Shown: positions 45,250-54,113, numbered from the stretch's first letter. The stretch: 64,000 nucleotides of DNA from Streptomyces sp. R28 (GCF_041052385.1 NZ_CP163439.1:5755001-5819000), one strand, 5' to 3'. The notes: generated by a model from the sequence alone, not told the origin. A program made the numbers and translations.

Positions 45250-45783
45250 GTGAGCATCGACCCGTCCTCGATTCCGAACTTCGGGGGTCAGCAGCAGCCG
45301 CAGCCCGGCCCGCCGCCCGGCCCCGTTGTCCCGGATCAGGACCTCGTGAAGCAGCTCCTGGACCAGATGGAGCTGAAGTACGTCGTCGACGACGAGGGTG
45401 ACCTCGCGGCGCCGTGGGAGCAGTTCCGTACGTATTTCATGTTCCGTGGCGAGGACGACCAGGCGGTCTTCTCGGTGCGGACGTTCTACGACCGGCCCCA
45501 CAAGATCGACGAGAAGCCCCTGCTTCTGGAGTCGATCGACGACTGGAACCGCCGGACCCTGTGGCCGAAGGTCTACAGCCACACGCACGACGACGGCACC
45601 GTCCGCCTGATCGGCGAGGCGCAGATGCTGATCGGCACCGGCGTGAGCCTGGAGCACTTCGTCTCGTCGACGGTCAGCTGGGTGCGGGCCGCCATCGAGT
45701 TCGACAAGTGGCTCGTGGAGCAGCTCGGCCTGGAGCAGGAGATCAACGAGGCGGAGAAGCCCGAGGAAGAAGACGGCGAGTAA
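45250..45783 (+). CDS. YbjN-domain protein
   Basis: A 177-residue cytosolic protein starting at GTG 45250 with GAAGGGAAAA upstream. A Gln/Pro-rich start (GGQQQPQPGPPPGP) precedes a YbjN-type, type III secretion chaperone-like fold: LDQMELKYVVDDEGDLAAPW, FRGEDDQAVFSVRTFYDR, LIGEAQMLIGTGVSLEHF, then FDKWLVEQLGLE. Members are widespread in actinobacteria and usually unassigned; E. coli YbjN affects stress and motility. The C-terminus is acidic (EAEKPEEEDGE). Confidence 0.85.
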   Translation: MSIDPSSIPNFGGQQQPQPGPPPGPVVPDQDLVKQLLDQMELKYVVDDEGDLAAPWEQFRTYFMFRGEDDQAVFSVRTFYDRPHKIDEKPLLLESIDDWNRRTLWPKVYSHTHDDGTVRLIGEAQMLIGTGVSLEHFVSSTVSWVRAAIEFDKWLVEQLGLEQEINEAEKPEEEDGE

Positions 45784-45852
45784 GCCGCGACAGCAGGCGC
45801 GGCCTACGGCGGCGTACCGGCGATCACGACCGGGTACGCGCCGTGGGCGAGG

Positions 45853-45905
45853 GAGAGCCCGGCCAGGGCACCGGCCATCACGGCCGCGTGCCGGGCCGGG
45901 CTCTC
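45853..45905. terminator. Bidirectional terminator
   Basis: Outer 12-bp stem GAGAGCCCGGCC (45853-45864) and GGCCGGGCTCTC (45894-45905), with further pairing inside the loop, between the convergent YbjN and aminotransferase genes. Confidence 0.78.
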
Positions 45906-45963
45906 GCCGTCTGCGCCGCGGCGCCTGTCCACAGGCTGTGGGTAACCCTCCGGCGAGGAGGGG

Positions 45964-47154
45964 TCAGCCCGCCAGGGACTTGAGCCGGCGCACCGCCTCC
46001 TCCAGGACCGCCGTCTGCTTGCAGAACGCGAACCGTACGAACGGCGCCCCCGCCTCCCGGTGGTCGTAGAAGACCGCGTTGGGGATGGCGACCACCCCGG
46101 CCCGCTCCGGCAGCGCGCGGCAGAAGGCGAAGCCGTCCGACTCGCCGAGTGGCCGGATGTCGGTGGTGATGAAGTAGGTGCCCGCGGGCTTGAAGACCTC
46201 GAACCCCGCCTCCGTCAGACCCGCCGCCAGCAGGTCCCGCTTGGCCAGCATGTCCGCGCGGAAGGCCGCGAAGTAGCTGTCGGGAAGGGCGAGGGCCTCG
46301 GCGACGGCGTACTGGAACGGCCCCGACGAGACGTACGTCAGGAACTGCTTCGCCGACCGCACCGCCGTGACCAGGCCGGACGGCGCGCTCACCCAGCCGA
46401 CCTTCCAGCCGGTGAAGGAGAACGTCTTGCCCGCCGACCCGATGGTCACCGTCCGCTCCCGCATACCCGGGAACGTGGCGAGTGGAAGGTGCTCGGCGCC
46501 GTCGAAGACCAGGTGCTCGTACACCTCGTCGGTCACGACGAGCAGGTCCCGCTCGACCGCCAGCTCGGCGATCGCGGCCAGCTCCTCGCGGGTGAGGACC
46601 GTGCCGGTGGGGTTGTGCGGGGTGTTGATGAGCAGCAGCCGGGTGCGGTCCGTCACCGCGGCGCGCAGCTCGTCCAGATCGAGCCGGAAGCTGCCCTCGC
46701 CCGGGCGCAGGGTGACCGGCCCGCGCGTGCCGCCCGCCATGGCGATGCAGGCCGCGTAGGAGTCGTAGTACGGCTCGAAGGCGATGACCTCGTCGCCGGG
46801 CTCCAGCAGCGCGAGCAGCGTGGCCGCGATGGCCTCGGTGGCGCCCGCGGTGACCAGGACCTCCGTGTCCGGGTCGTACGACAGCCCGTAGCGCCGCTTC
46901 TGGTGGGCGGCGACGGCGCCTCGCAGCTCGGGGACGCCGGGACCCGGCGGGTACTGGTTGCCGCGCCCGTCCCGCAGGGCCCGTACGGCCGCCTCGCGGA
47001 CCTCCTCGGGGCCGTCGGTGTCGGGGAAGCCCTGACCCAGGTTGATGGACCCGGTCCGCAGGGCCAGTGCGGACATCTCGGCGAAGATCGTCGTCCCGAA
47101 CTCGGCGAGGCGGCGATTGAGCAGGGGGCGGGAAATGGAGGTCATGCCGGTCAT
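45964..47154 (-). CDS. PLP-dependent aminotransferase, class I/II
   Basis: A 396-residue fold-type I aminotransferase. Landmarks are INLGQGFPDTDGPEEV, YDSYAACIAMAGG, NTPHNPTGTVLT (the Asn-Pro of the cofactor site), VVTDEVYEHLVF (Asp to PLP nitrogen), SAGKTFSFTGWKVGW with the Schiff-base Lys, and FVRFAFCK with the carboxylate-binding Arg. The KAT/GTK-like signature and nearby kynurenine genes would allow kynurenine transamination. Actinobacterial homologues are also called succinyldiaminopimelate transaminase, so the substrate is open. Start is ATG 47154 or one three codons later. Confidence 0.88.
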   Translation of the reverse strand: MTGMTSISRPLLNRRLAEFGTTIFAEMSALALRTGSINLGQGFPDTDGPEEVREAAVRALRDGRGNQYPPGPGVPELRGAVAAHQKRRYGLSYDPDTEVLVTAGATEAIAATLLALLEPGDEVIAFEPYYDSYAACIAMAGGTRGPVTLRPGEGSFRLDLDELRAAVTDRTRLLLINTPHNPTGTVLTREELAAIAELAVERDLLVVTDEVYEHLVFDGAEHLPLATFPGMRERTVTIGSAGKTFSFTGWKVGWVSAPSGLVTAVRSAKQFLTYVSSGPFQYAVAEALALPDSYFAAFRADMLAKRDLLAAGLTEAGFEVFKPAGTYFITTDIRPLGESDGFAFCRALPERAGVVAIPNAVFYDHREAGAPFVRFAFCKQTAVLEEAVRRLKSLAG

Positions 47155-47294
47155 CCTCCGCCCAAGCTCTGGACTTGCTCAACTCTGCTTTGGGTCGTGA
47201 GACGGCCGGGCATCTGACTCCCACGCACCGAGCGGGAGGCGCCCACGGGGGGACGCCTCGGTCCGCTTCGGGGGAACGGAAGGAGGCTGACGCC

Positions 47295-47570
47295 ATGACG
47301 ATAGTCATCGTGGGGGCGCTGGTCGCAGTGGGGTTCGTAGTGATCGTCGTGTCCGTCGCACGTGCCGGCGGAGGTCCGGCCCACCGCACGCACAGCCGTC
47401 GGGGCGGCTCGCACGGCAGTGGAAGCGGCAGCTGGTGGGCTGGCGGGGGAGACAGCGGCGGCTCGTCCTGTGGGGGCGGCTCGTCGTGCGGAGGCGGGTC
47501 GTCGTGCGGTGGCGGGTCGTCCTGCGGAGGGGGCGGTGGCGGGGGCGGATGCGGTGGCGGCAGCAGCTGA
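47295..47570 (+). CDS. Membrane-anchored peptide with Ser-Ser-Cys-Gly repeats
   Basis: A 91-residue product from ATG 47295, preceded by AGGAGG. One N-terminal membrane helix (IVIVGALVAVGFVVIVVSVA) is followed by a basic stretch (HRTHSRRGGSHGSGSGS). The tail has four SSCGGG units, then CGGGGGGGGCGGGSS, in all five or six regularly spaced cysteines. Such tails occur in small actinobacterial surface or metal-binding peptides, but no family is certain. It is divergent from the aminotransferase and ended by a strong hairpin. Confidence 0.7.
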   Translation: MTIVIVGALVAVGFVVIVVSVARAGGGPAHRTHSRRGGSHGSGSGSWWAGGGDSGGSSCGGGSSCGGGSSCGGGSSCGGGGGGGGCGGGSS

Positions 47571-47938
47571 CACGGGGCAGCTGAGTTCCCGAGGGGGAAC
47601 CGCATCCGGAGGGAGCGGGGCCGGCGCCTGGACCGGCCCCGCTTTGCTGTTTTCGCACGGCTTTCGGCGGGGGTAGGTGCGCCCCGGCGCACGCCGGAGT
47701 TGAACAGTTGAGCTGATAAGCCCTCTGAGGGATGGAAACCCTACGAACTTGGGTAAAAACGCTGTGGTGGCGCCACCGTTCATGATTCAGTGAAATTCAC
47801 CAACGCAGCCCCTCGGACGTCCCGCGGACACTCCTTCTGACCGGCCGACTGGGCTGACCCGGCCGACCTCCCGGTGTCGGCCGGGGGTGCGCCGGAGACC
47901 GATACCTCCCTTTCTTTGCGTGCTAGCGGAGCCCATCC
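47571..47938. other. Intergenic region with terminator and unassigned promoter
   Basis: No gene in 368 bp. The left part holds the terminator at 47614-47643. The right part precedes the DUF2617 gene and includes GTGAA-A-TTCAC near 47788-47798 and a CCGGCCGA/TCGGCCGG hairpin near 47860-47885. No clear promoter hexamers. Confidence 0.4.
47614..47643 (+). terminator. Terminator of the Cys/Gly-repeat gene
   Basis: Perfect 11-bp stem AGCGGGGCCGG (47614-47624) and CCGGCCCCGCT (47633-47643), then TTGCTGTTTTC, close to a classical intrinsic terminator. Confidence 0.88.
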
Positions 47939-48514
47939 ATGCTCACGACCCTGAACACCGCCTATACCGACACGCGCGCGGCCGACCTCGCCTGGGCCCT
48001 GGGGCGGGACCCGCTGCCCGCGCTGGCCACACTCGACCTCGAACTGACCGGCGCAAAGCTTGAGTTGAGACTGCTCGGCGCGTCCCACCAGGTACTCCTG
48101 CAGGAGGAGCGGGGCATCTGCTCGGAGACGGTGGCATGCATGCCGGGCAGCAGCACGCCGCTGCCGCTCGGTGTGGCCAAGCGGGTGGGCGACTGGGAGT
48201 ACGAGTTCGCAGCCCGGGTGGAGGTCCTGTCACCGGGTCAGTTCGCGGGCCGCGCACAGGAGTTGCTGGCACTGGTGGCCGACCACCCGCACGGCCTCGC
48301 CGGCGTGTTCCCCGGCAGCCCGCACGCCTTCACAGCGCTGCTGGCCCAGCACCACGAAGGCCAGATGCACTGGCGGACGTGGCACGCCTATCCACAGGAC
48401 GGGCAGTTGGTGGCCACGCGGACGCGGGTGGGGGTGCGGGTGGTCACGGGTGCGCCTCGGTGCCGGCCAGGATCCCTCAGACGGTCCGAGGGTGCCCCCT
48501 CCGAAGCAGTGTGA
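47939..48514 (+). CDS. DUF2617 family protein
   Basis: A 191-residue protein from ATG 47939; no strong ribosome site is visible. The sequence TAYTDTRAADLAWALGRDP, LELTGAKLELRLLGASHQVL and TWHAYPQDGQLVATRTRV matches the actinobacterial DUF2617 family (unknown function, often beside spermidine-synthase-like genes). The next gene is the spermidine-synthase-like protein 134 bp on, which fits that pattern. It is soluble, with no signal peptide. Family recognition is from memory of motifs. Confidence 0.78.
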   Translation: MLTTLNTAYTDTRAADLAWALGRDPLPALATLDLELTGAKLELRLLGASHQVLLQEERGICSETVACMPGSSTPLPLGVAKRVGDWEYEFAARVEVLSPGQFAGRAQELLALVADHPHGLAGVFPGSPHAFTALLAQHHEGQMHWRTWHAYPQDGQLVATRTRVGVRVVTGAPRCRPGSLRRSEGAPSEAV

Positions 48515-48648
48515 GCACGAGGCCCGTTCGGGGCCTGAGCCGAGGGTCCGGGCCGACGGCACCCGGGCGGCGACGCAAACGTCCCCCGCGTCAACAACAC
48601 ACGTGTGGGTGACCCAGCGTGCCGCAGGCGTAACGTACCGTCGGCAAC

Positions 48649-50292
48649 GTGATCGAGCCGCACGCCCCCGCCCCACCCGGCGCAGCGCCGTCCCGGGGCG
48701 GCTGCGCGCGGCTTCCGGTCCGGCCGGGCACGGGGCGGTTCCTGGTCCTCACGGGCGTCTTCGTCTGCGCCGCCTGCGGGCTCGTGTACGAACTCGAACT
48801 CGTCGCCCTCGCCTCGTACTTGATCGGTGACTCGGTCACCCAGGCCTCCGTCGTGCTGTCCGTCATGGTCTTCGCGATGGGCATCGGCTCCCTCTGCGCC
48901 AAGCGCCTGCGCCCGCTCGCCGCAGCCGGCTTCGGGGCCGTCGAGGCCGTACTCGCCCTCGTCGGCGGCTGCAGCGCGCTCGCCCTGTACGCCGTCTTCG
49001 CCTGGACCGGCGACTGGGGCGGCCTGTGGGCCAACGGCCCCCGCTGCCTCCTCGTCGCCTTCTCCCTCACCATCGGTCTGCTGATCGGCGCCGAAGTGCC
49101 GCTGCTGATGGAGCTGATCCAGCGCATCCGGCGCCAGGACGCCGGCGGTGCGGTGGCCGACCTGTTCGCCGCGGACTACGTCGGCGCCCTCGTCGGCGGC
49201 CTCGCCTTCCCCTTCCTCCTCCTGCCCCTGCTGGGCCAGTTGACCGCGACCCTGATCACCGGCGCCGTCAACGCCGTCGCGGGCGGCGCGCTGGTCCTCG
49301 GCCTGTTCCGCGGGGACCTGACCCGCCGCGCCCGCTGGCTGCTGGTGATCGCCAACCTCACGGTGCTCGGCGTCCTCGCCGCGGCCGCCGTACTCGTCGA
49401 CGACTTCGAACGGGCGGCCCGGCACGCGGTGTACGGGCGGGACGTACGGGTGGCGGTCCAGACGGACGTCCAGGAGGTCGTCATCACCGGCGGCACGCAC
49501 GGCCGCCCCCTCGACCTCTTCCTCGACGGCCGCCTCCGGGTCAGCGGCCGCGACGAACGCCGCTACCACGAGGCGCTGGTCCACCCCGCGATGAACGGCG
49601 AGCACACGCGGGTACTGATCCTCGGTGGCGGGGACGGGCTGGCGGCTCGCGAGGTACTGCGCTACCCCGGGGTGCGGCGGGTCGACCTGGTCGAGGCCGA
49701 CGCCGGGGTGGTGCGGCTGGCGCGCCGGGACCCGCCCCTGTCGAAGCTCAACCGTCACGCCTACGACGACCCCCGCGTCCACGTCATGACGGGCGACGCC
49801 TTCCGCCGGCTGCGGGCGACGCCGCCGGCGCTGTACGACGTCGTCATCTCGGACCTGCCCGACCCCGGTATCACCGCCAGCACGAAGCTGTACTCACAGG
49901 AGTTCTACGGCCTCGTCCGCCGCGCCCTGACCCCACGCGGACGCCTCGCGGTGCACGCCGGCCCGGTCTCCTCCCGCCCCCGCCTGTTCTGGACGGTCGA
50001 CACCACCCTCCGCGCGGCGGGTCTGTGCACGGCCCCGTACCGCGTCAGGGGCCGCGAGTCCGGCTTCGCCCTGGGCCCCGACCGCTCGGCGGGCCCGACG
50101 CGGGCACCGCACGACTGGGGGTTGATCCTGGCGGCGCGGGGGGAGCGGCCGGCGCTGCGGCTCGGGGCGGGGGAGGGGGCGCCGCGGCTGGGGACGCTGA
50201 CGCAGGAGGGGCTGGTGGCGGACGCGTGGGCGGCGGAGGGGAGTCGGGTCGGGGGGCTGGGGGTGTCGACGTTGGTGCATCCGCGGTACTGA
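48649..50292 (+). CDS. Membrane-fused spermidine-synthase-like protein
   Basis: A 547-residue protein. The N-terminal about 230 residues form seven helices (TGVFVCAACGLVYELELVAL, VVLSVMVFAMGIGSL, LLVAFSLTIGLLIGAEVPLL and others). The C-terminal part is a spermidine-synthase-like methyltransferase fold with DLFLDGRLRVSGRDERRYHE, LILGGGDGLAAREVLRYPGV, VDLVEADAGVV and VVISDLPDPG. The Asp in the last motif is where the polyamine synthase base sits. These long actinobacterial forms may transfer aminopropyl groups at the membrane, but activity is unproven. DUF2617 lies upstream. Start GTG 48649; no near alternative. Confidence 0.88.
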   Translation: MIEPHAPAPPGAAPSRGGCARLPVRPGTGRFLVLTGVFVCAACGLVYELELVALASYLIGDSVTQASVVLSVMVFAMGIGSLCAKRLRPLAAAGFGAVEAVLALVGGCSALALYAVFAWTGDWGGLWANGPRCLLVAFSLTIGLLIGAEVPLLMELIQRIRRQDAGGAVADLFAADYVGALVGGLAFPFLLLPLLGQLTATLITGAVNAVAGGALVLGLFRGDLTRRARWLLVIANLTVLGVLAAAAVLVDDFERAARHAVYGRDVRVAVQTDVQEVVITGGTHGRPLDLFLDGRLRVSGRDERRYHEALVHPAMNGEHTRVLILGGGDGLAAREVLRYPGVRRVDLVEADAGVVRLARRDPPLSKLNRHAYDDPRVHVMTGDAFRRLRATPPALYDVVISDLPDPGITASTKLYSQEFYGLVRRALTPRGRLAVHAGPVSSRPRLFWTVDTTLRAAGLCTAPYRVRGRESGFALGPDRSAGPTRAPHDWGLILAARGERPALRLGAGEGAPRLGTLTQEGLVADAWAAEGSRVGGLGVSTLVHPRY

Positions 50293-50391
50293 GGGGCGGA
50301 GCGGGGAGGATACGCCCGGCGGGAGGGCGCCCGGTGAGAATCCCCGTATGTGTGGGTGCGCTTCACGCCATGCTGGGTAGGCTCGGGCCTC

Positions 50392-51309
50392 ATGGAGCAT
50401 GAGGTGTTCGTTCCGGTTGCGGCCGAGCGGCTCAGGGAGGTGCTGGCCGATCCCGTACGGGTTGCCCGGGCGGTCCCCGGGCTCCAGCAGGACGCCGGTG
50501 CCGAGCCCGTCGCCGGGCGGCTGAAAGTGCGCGTCGGCGGTCACACCATCACCTACGGGGGTGCCGTGCGGGTGTCCGAGCGCGAGGACGGTTCGTACGC
50601 CGTGGCGGGCGATGCGACCGAGGCGCGGGGCAGCGGTTCCGTGAAGCTCGCGTTGACGGTGCGGGTCCGGGAGGCCGACGGTGGCTCCGCCGTGACGTTC
50701 GAGGGGACTGCTTCGGCGGACGGGCGGGTCGCGGAGTTCTCGACGGAGGCGGTCGGGTCGGCAGTGGCCCGGCTGCTGAGCCGGTTCGGGGAGCAGCTCG
50801 GGGTGGTCGCGGGGGAGACGTCGGCGGCGCTGGGGGAGGAAGAGGCCGGCGATGCCGGGGAGACCCTGGAGACCTTGGCGCCCGGGGAGTTCGAAACGCG
50901 GGTCACCAGTGACTTCGAGACGACGCCGGATGCGGATGACGCCGCGGCGCCGGTGCCGGGGCCAGGGCCGGAGTCGGCGTCGGCCGAGCCGGTGGCCGAT
51001 GAGCCTGAGAACGCCGAGGGCGCCAAGAGTGCCGAGAGTGCCAAGGGCGCCAAGGGTGTCTCGGGCGCCGAGGACCGGGATGCCGGGGCCGGGGAGCCCG
51101 CCGTCGCTGAGGCGGCTCATGCTCGGCGGACGATGATCGGGCGTAGTGCGGAGGAAGTGGACCATGCCCCGCCGCGGGGGCGTTATGCGCCGGTTCCGGC
51201 GCCGCAGACGGTTACGCCGAGTTCTGCGTTGCGGTGGGCGGCTCCGGCGGCGGCGGTGGTGGTGGCGTCGGCGATCGTGGTGGGCCGGATGCTTCGGCGG
51301 CGCCGCTGA
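50392..51309 (+). CDS. CoxG-like SRPBCC protein with C-terminal membrane anchor
   Basis: A 305-residue protein from ATG 50392. Residues 1-150 are an SRPBCC/CoxG-type domain (ADPVRVARAVPGLQQDAGAE, VRVGGHTITYGGAVRV, VTFEGTASADGRVAEFSTEA). A long Ala/Glu/Pro-rich linker with EGAKSAESAKGAKGVSGAED repeats follows. One tail helix (ALRWAAPAAAVVVASAIVVG) anchors it, ending RMLRRRR. CoxG proteins recruit CO-dehydrogenase-like enzymes to membranes, but none is nearby. TAGGCT lies 8 nt before the ATG, so the message may be leaderless. Confidence 0.78.
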   Translation: MEHEVFVPVAAERLREVLADPVRVARAVPGLQQDAGAEPVAGRLKVRVGGHTITYGGAVRVSEREDGSYAVAGDATEARGSGSVKLALTVRVREADGGSAVTFEGTASADGRVAEFSTEAVGSAVARLLSRFGEQLGVVAGETSAALGEEEAGDAGETLETLAPGEFETRVTSDFETTPDADDAAAPVPGPGPESASAEPVADEPENAEGAKSAESAKGAKGVSGAEDRDAGAGEPAVAEAAHARRTMIGRSAEEVDHAPPRGRYAPVPAPQTVTPSSALRWAAPAAAVVVASAIVVGRMLRRRR

Positions 51310-51310
51310 G

Positions 51311-51361
51311 GGGTTCGCCCCCGGGCCCCTGGAGCCTGCGGCCCCCAGACGGGCTGAGATG
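51311..51361. repeat. Dispersed intergenic element, short copy
   Basis: GC-rich sequence beginning GGGTTCGCCCCCGGGCC and ending GACGGGCTGAGATG (51348-51361), the same 14-nt end as the longer element at 55800-55813. The middle is shortened. I recognise the type as a common streptomycete intergenic repeat. Confidence 0.55.
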
Positions 51362-51420
51362 CACGGACCGGCGCTGGAAAGCGACTGCCGACGCCAAGAT
51401 CGCCCCAGTAGGGTCGTCCC

Positions 51421-52218
51421 GTGAGTAACGAAGACATCACGCTGACCGCGGGTGACGCGGAGGTGGACGTGCTGCCGGGGAACGGCGGGCGGGTCGGAGG
51501 GCTGCGCGTCGGGGGGACCGAGTTGTTGCGGCAGGGGGAGCGGTTCGGGTGTTTCCCGATGGTTCCCTGGTGCGGGCGGATCCGGGACGGGCGGTTCCTG
51601 GACGGGGCCGTGGTGCGGCAGATGCCGCTCAACGCCCCGCCGAACGCCATCCACGGCACCGTACGGGACGGCGCCTGGCGCGTCGCCCGGGTCACCGACG
51701 GCGAGGCGGTCATCACGTACGACCTGGTCGAGCCCTGGCCCTACACCGGGCGCGTCACGCAGGTCGTCGCGCTCACCCCCGACAGTCTCAGCCTCACCAT
51801 CTCCGTCGAGACGTACGAGACGTCCTTCCCGGCCCAGATCGGCTGGCACCCCTGGTTCAACCGGAACCTCGGCGGCGACGGCGCCCAGGACGTCCGGCTC
51901 GACTTCAGCCCGGCCTGGCAGGAGGAGCGCGGCGACGATCACCTCCCCACCGGGAACCGCATCGAGCCGAAGCCGGGGCCCTGGGACGACTGCTTCGGCA
52001 TGCCCGACGGCGTGGACGTCACGCTCACCTGGCCGGGGCAGCTGGAGCTGAAGGTGGCCGGCCGTCAGGAGTGGGTCGTCGTGTACGACGAGCAGGAGGC
52101 CGCCGTGTGTGTCGAGCCGCAGACCGGGCCGCCCAACGGGCTCAACAGCCTGCCTCGCCTGGTCACGCCCCTGGAGCCGCTCGAAGCCACCACCGTCTGG
52201 AGCTGGCGGCGCCTCTAA
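51421..52218 (+). CDS. Aldose 1-epimerase family protein
   Basis: A 265-residue galactose-mutarotase fold. Key residues are visible: Arg in MVPWCGRIRDGRF, His in PPNAIHGTV, His in GWHPWFNRNL and the base Glu in CVEPQTGPPNG. It interconverts alpha and beta anomers of free sugars in the cytosol, or a phosphosugar as in YeaD-like members. GTG 51421 lies 6 nt after TAGGGT (51409-51414), suggesting a leaderless transcript. The stop codon TAA forms part of the -10 of the following pyrE. Confidence 0.9.
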   Translation: MSNEDITLTAGDAEVDVLPGNGGRVGGLRVGGTELLRQGERFGCFPMVPWCGRIRDGRFLDGAVVRQMPLNAPPNAIHGTVRDGAWRVARVTDGEAVITYDLVEPWPYTGRVTQVVALTPDSLSLTISVETYETSFPAQIGWHPWFNRNLGGDGAQDVRLDFSPAWQEERGDDHLPTGNRIEPKPGPWDDCFGMPDGVDVTLTWPGQLELKVAGRQEWVVVYDEQEAAVCVEPQTGPPNGLNSLPRLVTPLEPLEATTVWSWRRL

Positions 52219-52228
52219 GCTGGGCGGC
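52216..52228 (+). promoter_or_regulatory. Leaderless -10 element of pyrE built on the upstream stop codon
   Basis: TAAGCT at 52216-52221 is 7 nt before the pyrE ATG; its TAA is the stop codon of the epimerase gene. The -35 region lies inside the epimerase coding sequence. Confidence 0.6.
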
Positions 52229-52777
52229 ATGACTGACGTACGTGGCGATCTGCTGGAGCAGATCAAGGACAAGGCCGTGGTGCACGGCAAGGTGACCCTG
52301 TCGTCGGGGCTGGAAGCCGACTACTACGTCGACCTTCGGCGGATCACCCTCGACGGGGAGGCGGCTCCGCTGGTCGGGCAGGTGCTGCTCGACCTGACCG
52401 CGGAGCTGGAGTTCGACGCGGTCGGCGGGCTCACCATGGGCGCCGACCCCGTCGCCGCCGCGATGCTGCACGCCGCCGCCGCGCGCGGCAGGCGCCTCGA
52501 CGCCTTCGTCGTGCGCAAGGCCGCCAAGGCGCACGGGCTCCAGCGGCAGGTCGAGGGGCCGGACATCGCGGGGCGGCGGGTTCTCGTCGTCGAGGACACC
52601 TCCACCACCGGCGGTTCGCCGCTCACCGCCGTCGAGGCCGTGCGTGAGGCGGGGGCCGAGGTCGTCGCCGTCGCGACGATCGTCGACCGGGCCACTGGCG
52701 CCGCCGAGAAGATCCAGGCGGGCGCGGGGGTGCCGTACCTCTTCGCGTACTCCAAGGACGAGCTCGGGCTGGACTGA
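52229..52777 (+). CDS. pyrE: Orotate phosphoribosyltransferase
   Basis: A 182-residue type I phosphoribosyltransferase. The start of the domain reads KVTLSSGLEADYYVDLRRIT. The flexible-loop side reads AFVVRKAAKAHGLQRQ, with conserved Arg and Lys, and the PRPP-binding motif is VLVVEDTSTTGGSPL. It joins orotate and PRPP to give orotidine 5'-phosphate in pyrimidine synthesis. Other pyr genes are not adjacent, as usual in Streptomyces. The start ATG 52229 is 7 nt from a -10 element, so it is probably leaderless. Confidence 0.95.
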   Translation: MTDVRGDLLEQIKDKAVVHGKVTLSSGLEADYYVDLRRITLDGEAAPLVGQVLLDLTAELEFDAVGGLTMGADPVAAAMLHAAAARGRRLDAFVVRKAAKAHGLQRQVEGPDIAGRRVLVVEDTSTTGGSPLTAVEAVREAGAEVVAVATIVDRATGAAEKIQAGAGVPYLFAYSKDELGLD

Positions 52778-52961
52778 CCGCGGTCCCCAAGGACAGCCGT
52801 CTCGGCTGATGACAGACGCTCGGACCATCCCGGTTCGTCTGGAAAGATGGGGCCGACGACGACGTCACAACCCCCCAAGGTCTAGGTCAGGGCCGTAAGA
52901 AGAACGCCGTACGCAGTTACGTACGCAGTACGTCAACCCGCACACTCCAAGGAGCGGACAG

Positions 52962-53984
52962 ATGCCCATCGCAACCCCCGAGGTCTACAACGAGATGCTC
53001 GACCGGGCGAAGGCAGGCAAGTTCGCCTACCCGGCCATCAACGTGACCTCGACCCAGACCTTGCACGCTGCGCTGCGCGGCTTCGCGGAGGCCGAGAGCG
53101 ACGGCATCATCCAGATCTCCACGGGTGGTGCGGAGTTCCTCGGCGGCCAGCACAGCAAGGACATGGTCACCGGCGCCGTCGCCCTGGCCGAGTTCGCGCA
53201 CATCGTCGCCAAGAAGTACGACATCACCGTCGCCCTGCACACGGACCACTGCCCGAAGGACAAGCTCGACGGGTACGTACGTCCGCTGCTCGCGGTGTCG
53301 GAGGAGCGGGTCGCGCGCGGTGAGAACCCGCTGTTCCAGTCGCACATGTGGGACGGCTCGGCCGAGACCCTCGCCGACAACCTGTCCATCGCGCAGGAGC
53401 TGCTGGAGCGCGCCCGCGCCGCGAAGATCATCCTCGAGGTCGAGATCACCCCGACCGGTGGCGAGGAGGACGGCGTCTCGCACGAGATCAACGACTCGCT
53501 GTACACCACGGTCGACGACGCCATCCGTACGGTCGAGGCCCTCGGTCTCGGTGAGAAGGGGCGCTACCTGCTGGCCGCCTCCTTCGGCAACGTCCACGGT
53601 GTGTACAAGCCGGGCAACGTCGTGCTCCGCCCCGAGCTGCTGAAGGAGCTGAACGAGGGCGTCGCCGCCAAGTACGGCAAGGCGTCCCCGTTCGACTTCG
53701 TCTTCCACGGCGGCTCCGGCTCCTCCGCCGAGGAGATCGCGACCGCGCTGGAGAACGGCGTCGTCAAGATGAACATCGACACCGACACGCAGTACGCCTT
53801 CACGCGTCCGGTGGCGGCCCACATGTTCCAGAACTACGACGGTGTCCTGAAGGTCGACGGCGAGGTCGGCAACAAGAAGACCTACGACCCGCGGACCTGG
53901 GGCAAGCTCGCCGAGGCGAGCATGGCCGCGCGCGTGACGGAGGCCTGCTCGAACCTGCGCTCGACGGGTACGAAGATCAAGTAG
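52962..53984 (+). CDS. fba: Class II fructose-bisphosphate aldolase
   Basis: A 340-residue metal-dependent aldolase. Zn ligands appear as His in ALHTDHCPKDK, Glu in ILEVEITPTGGEEDG and His in FGNVHGVYKPGNV and FVFHGGSGSS. The last also carries the phosphate loop. GTDIDTDTQYAFT-type residues (MNIDTDTQYAFTRPVA) complete the site. It cleaves fructose-1,6-bisphosphate in glycolysis. AAGGAG lies about 8 nt before the ATG, so unlike several neighbours it has a standard leader. A 10-bp repeat array begins at its stop codon and a hairpin follows. Confidence 0.97.
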   Translation: MPIATPEVYNEMLDRAKAGKFAYPAINVTSTQTLHAALRGFAEAESDGIIQISTGGAEFLGGQHSKDMVTGAVALAEFAHIVAKKYDITVALHTDHCPKDKLDGYVRPLLAVSEERVARGENPLFQSHMWDGSAETLADNLSIAQELLERARAAKIILEVEITPTGGEEDGVSHEINDSLYTTVDDAIRTVEALGLGEKGRYLLAASFGNVHGVYKPGNVVLRPELLKELNEGVAAKYGKASPFDFVFHGGSGSSAEEIATALENGVVKMNIDTDTQYAFTRPVAAHMFQNYDGVLKVDGEVGNKKTYDPRTWGKLAEASMAARVTEACSNLRSTGTKIK

Positions 53985-54060
53985 TTCTCCGCGGTTCTCC
54001 GCGGTTCTCCGCGGTTCTCCGCGGTTCTCCGCGGTTCTCCGCGGTTCTTTGCAGTTCTCC
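53985..54060. repeat. 10-bp tandem repeat array directly after the fba stop
   Basis: TTCTCCGCGG is repeated six times perfectly (53985-54044), then once as TTCTTTGCAG and once in part. The first unit begins at the base after the TAG. Confidence 0.95.
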
Positions 54061-54082
54061 GGGTCTCTCTCGGGGAGCTTCC

Positions 54083-54113
54083 GAGCCCGGCGCCTGTCTA
54101 CGGCGCCGGGCTC
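54083..54113 (+). terminator. Terminator of fba
   Basis: Perfect 12-bp stem GAGCCCGGCGCC (54083-54094) and GGCGCCGGGCTC (54102-54113), 7-nt loop, placed after the 10-bp repeats. Confidence 0.82.

Noticed and set aside
53985..54060. CRISPR-like repeat array
   Set aside because: Units are 10 bp and contiguous, with no spacers and no cas genes.
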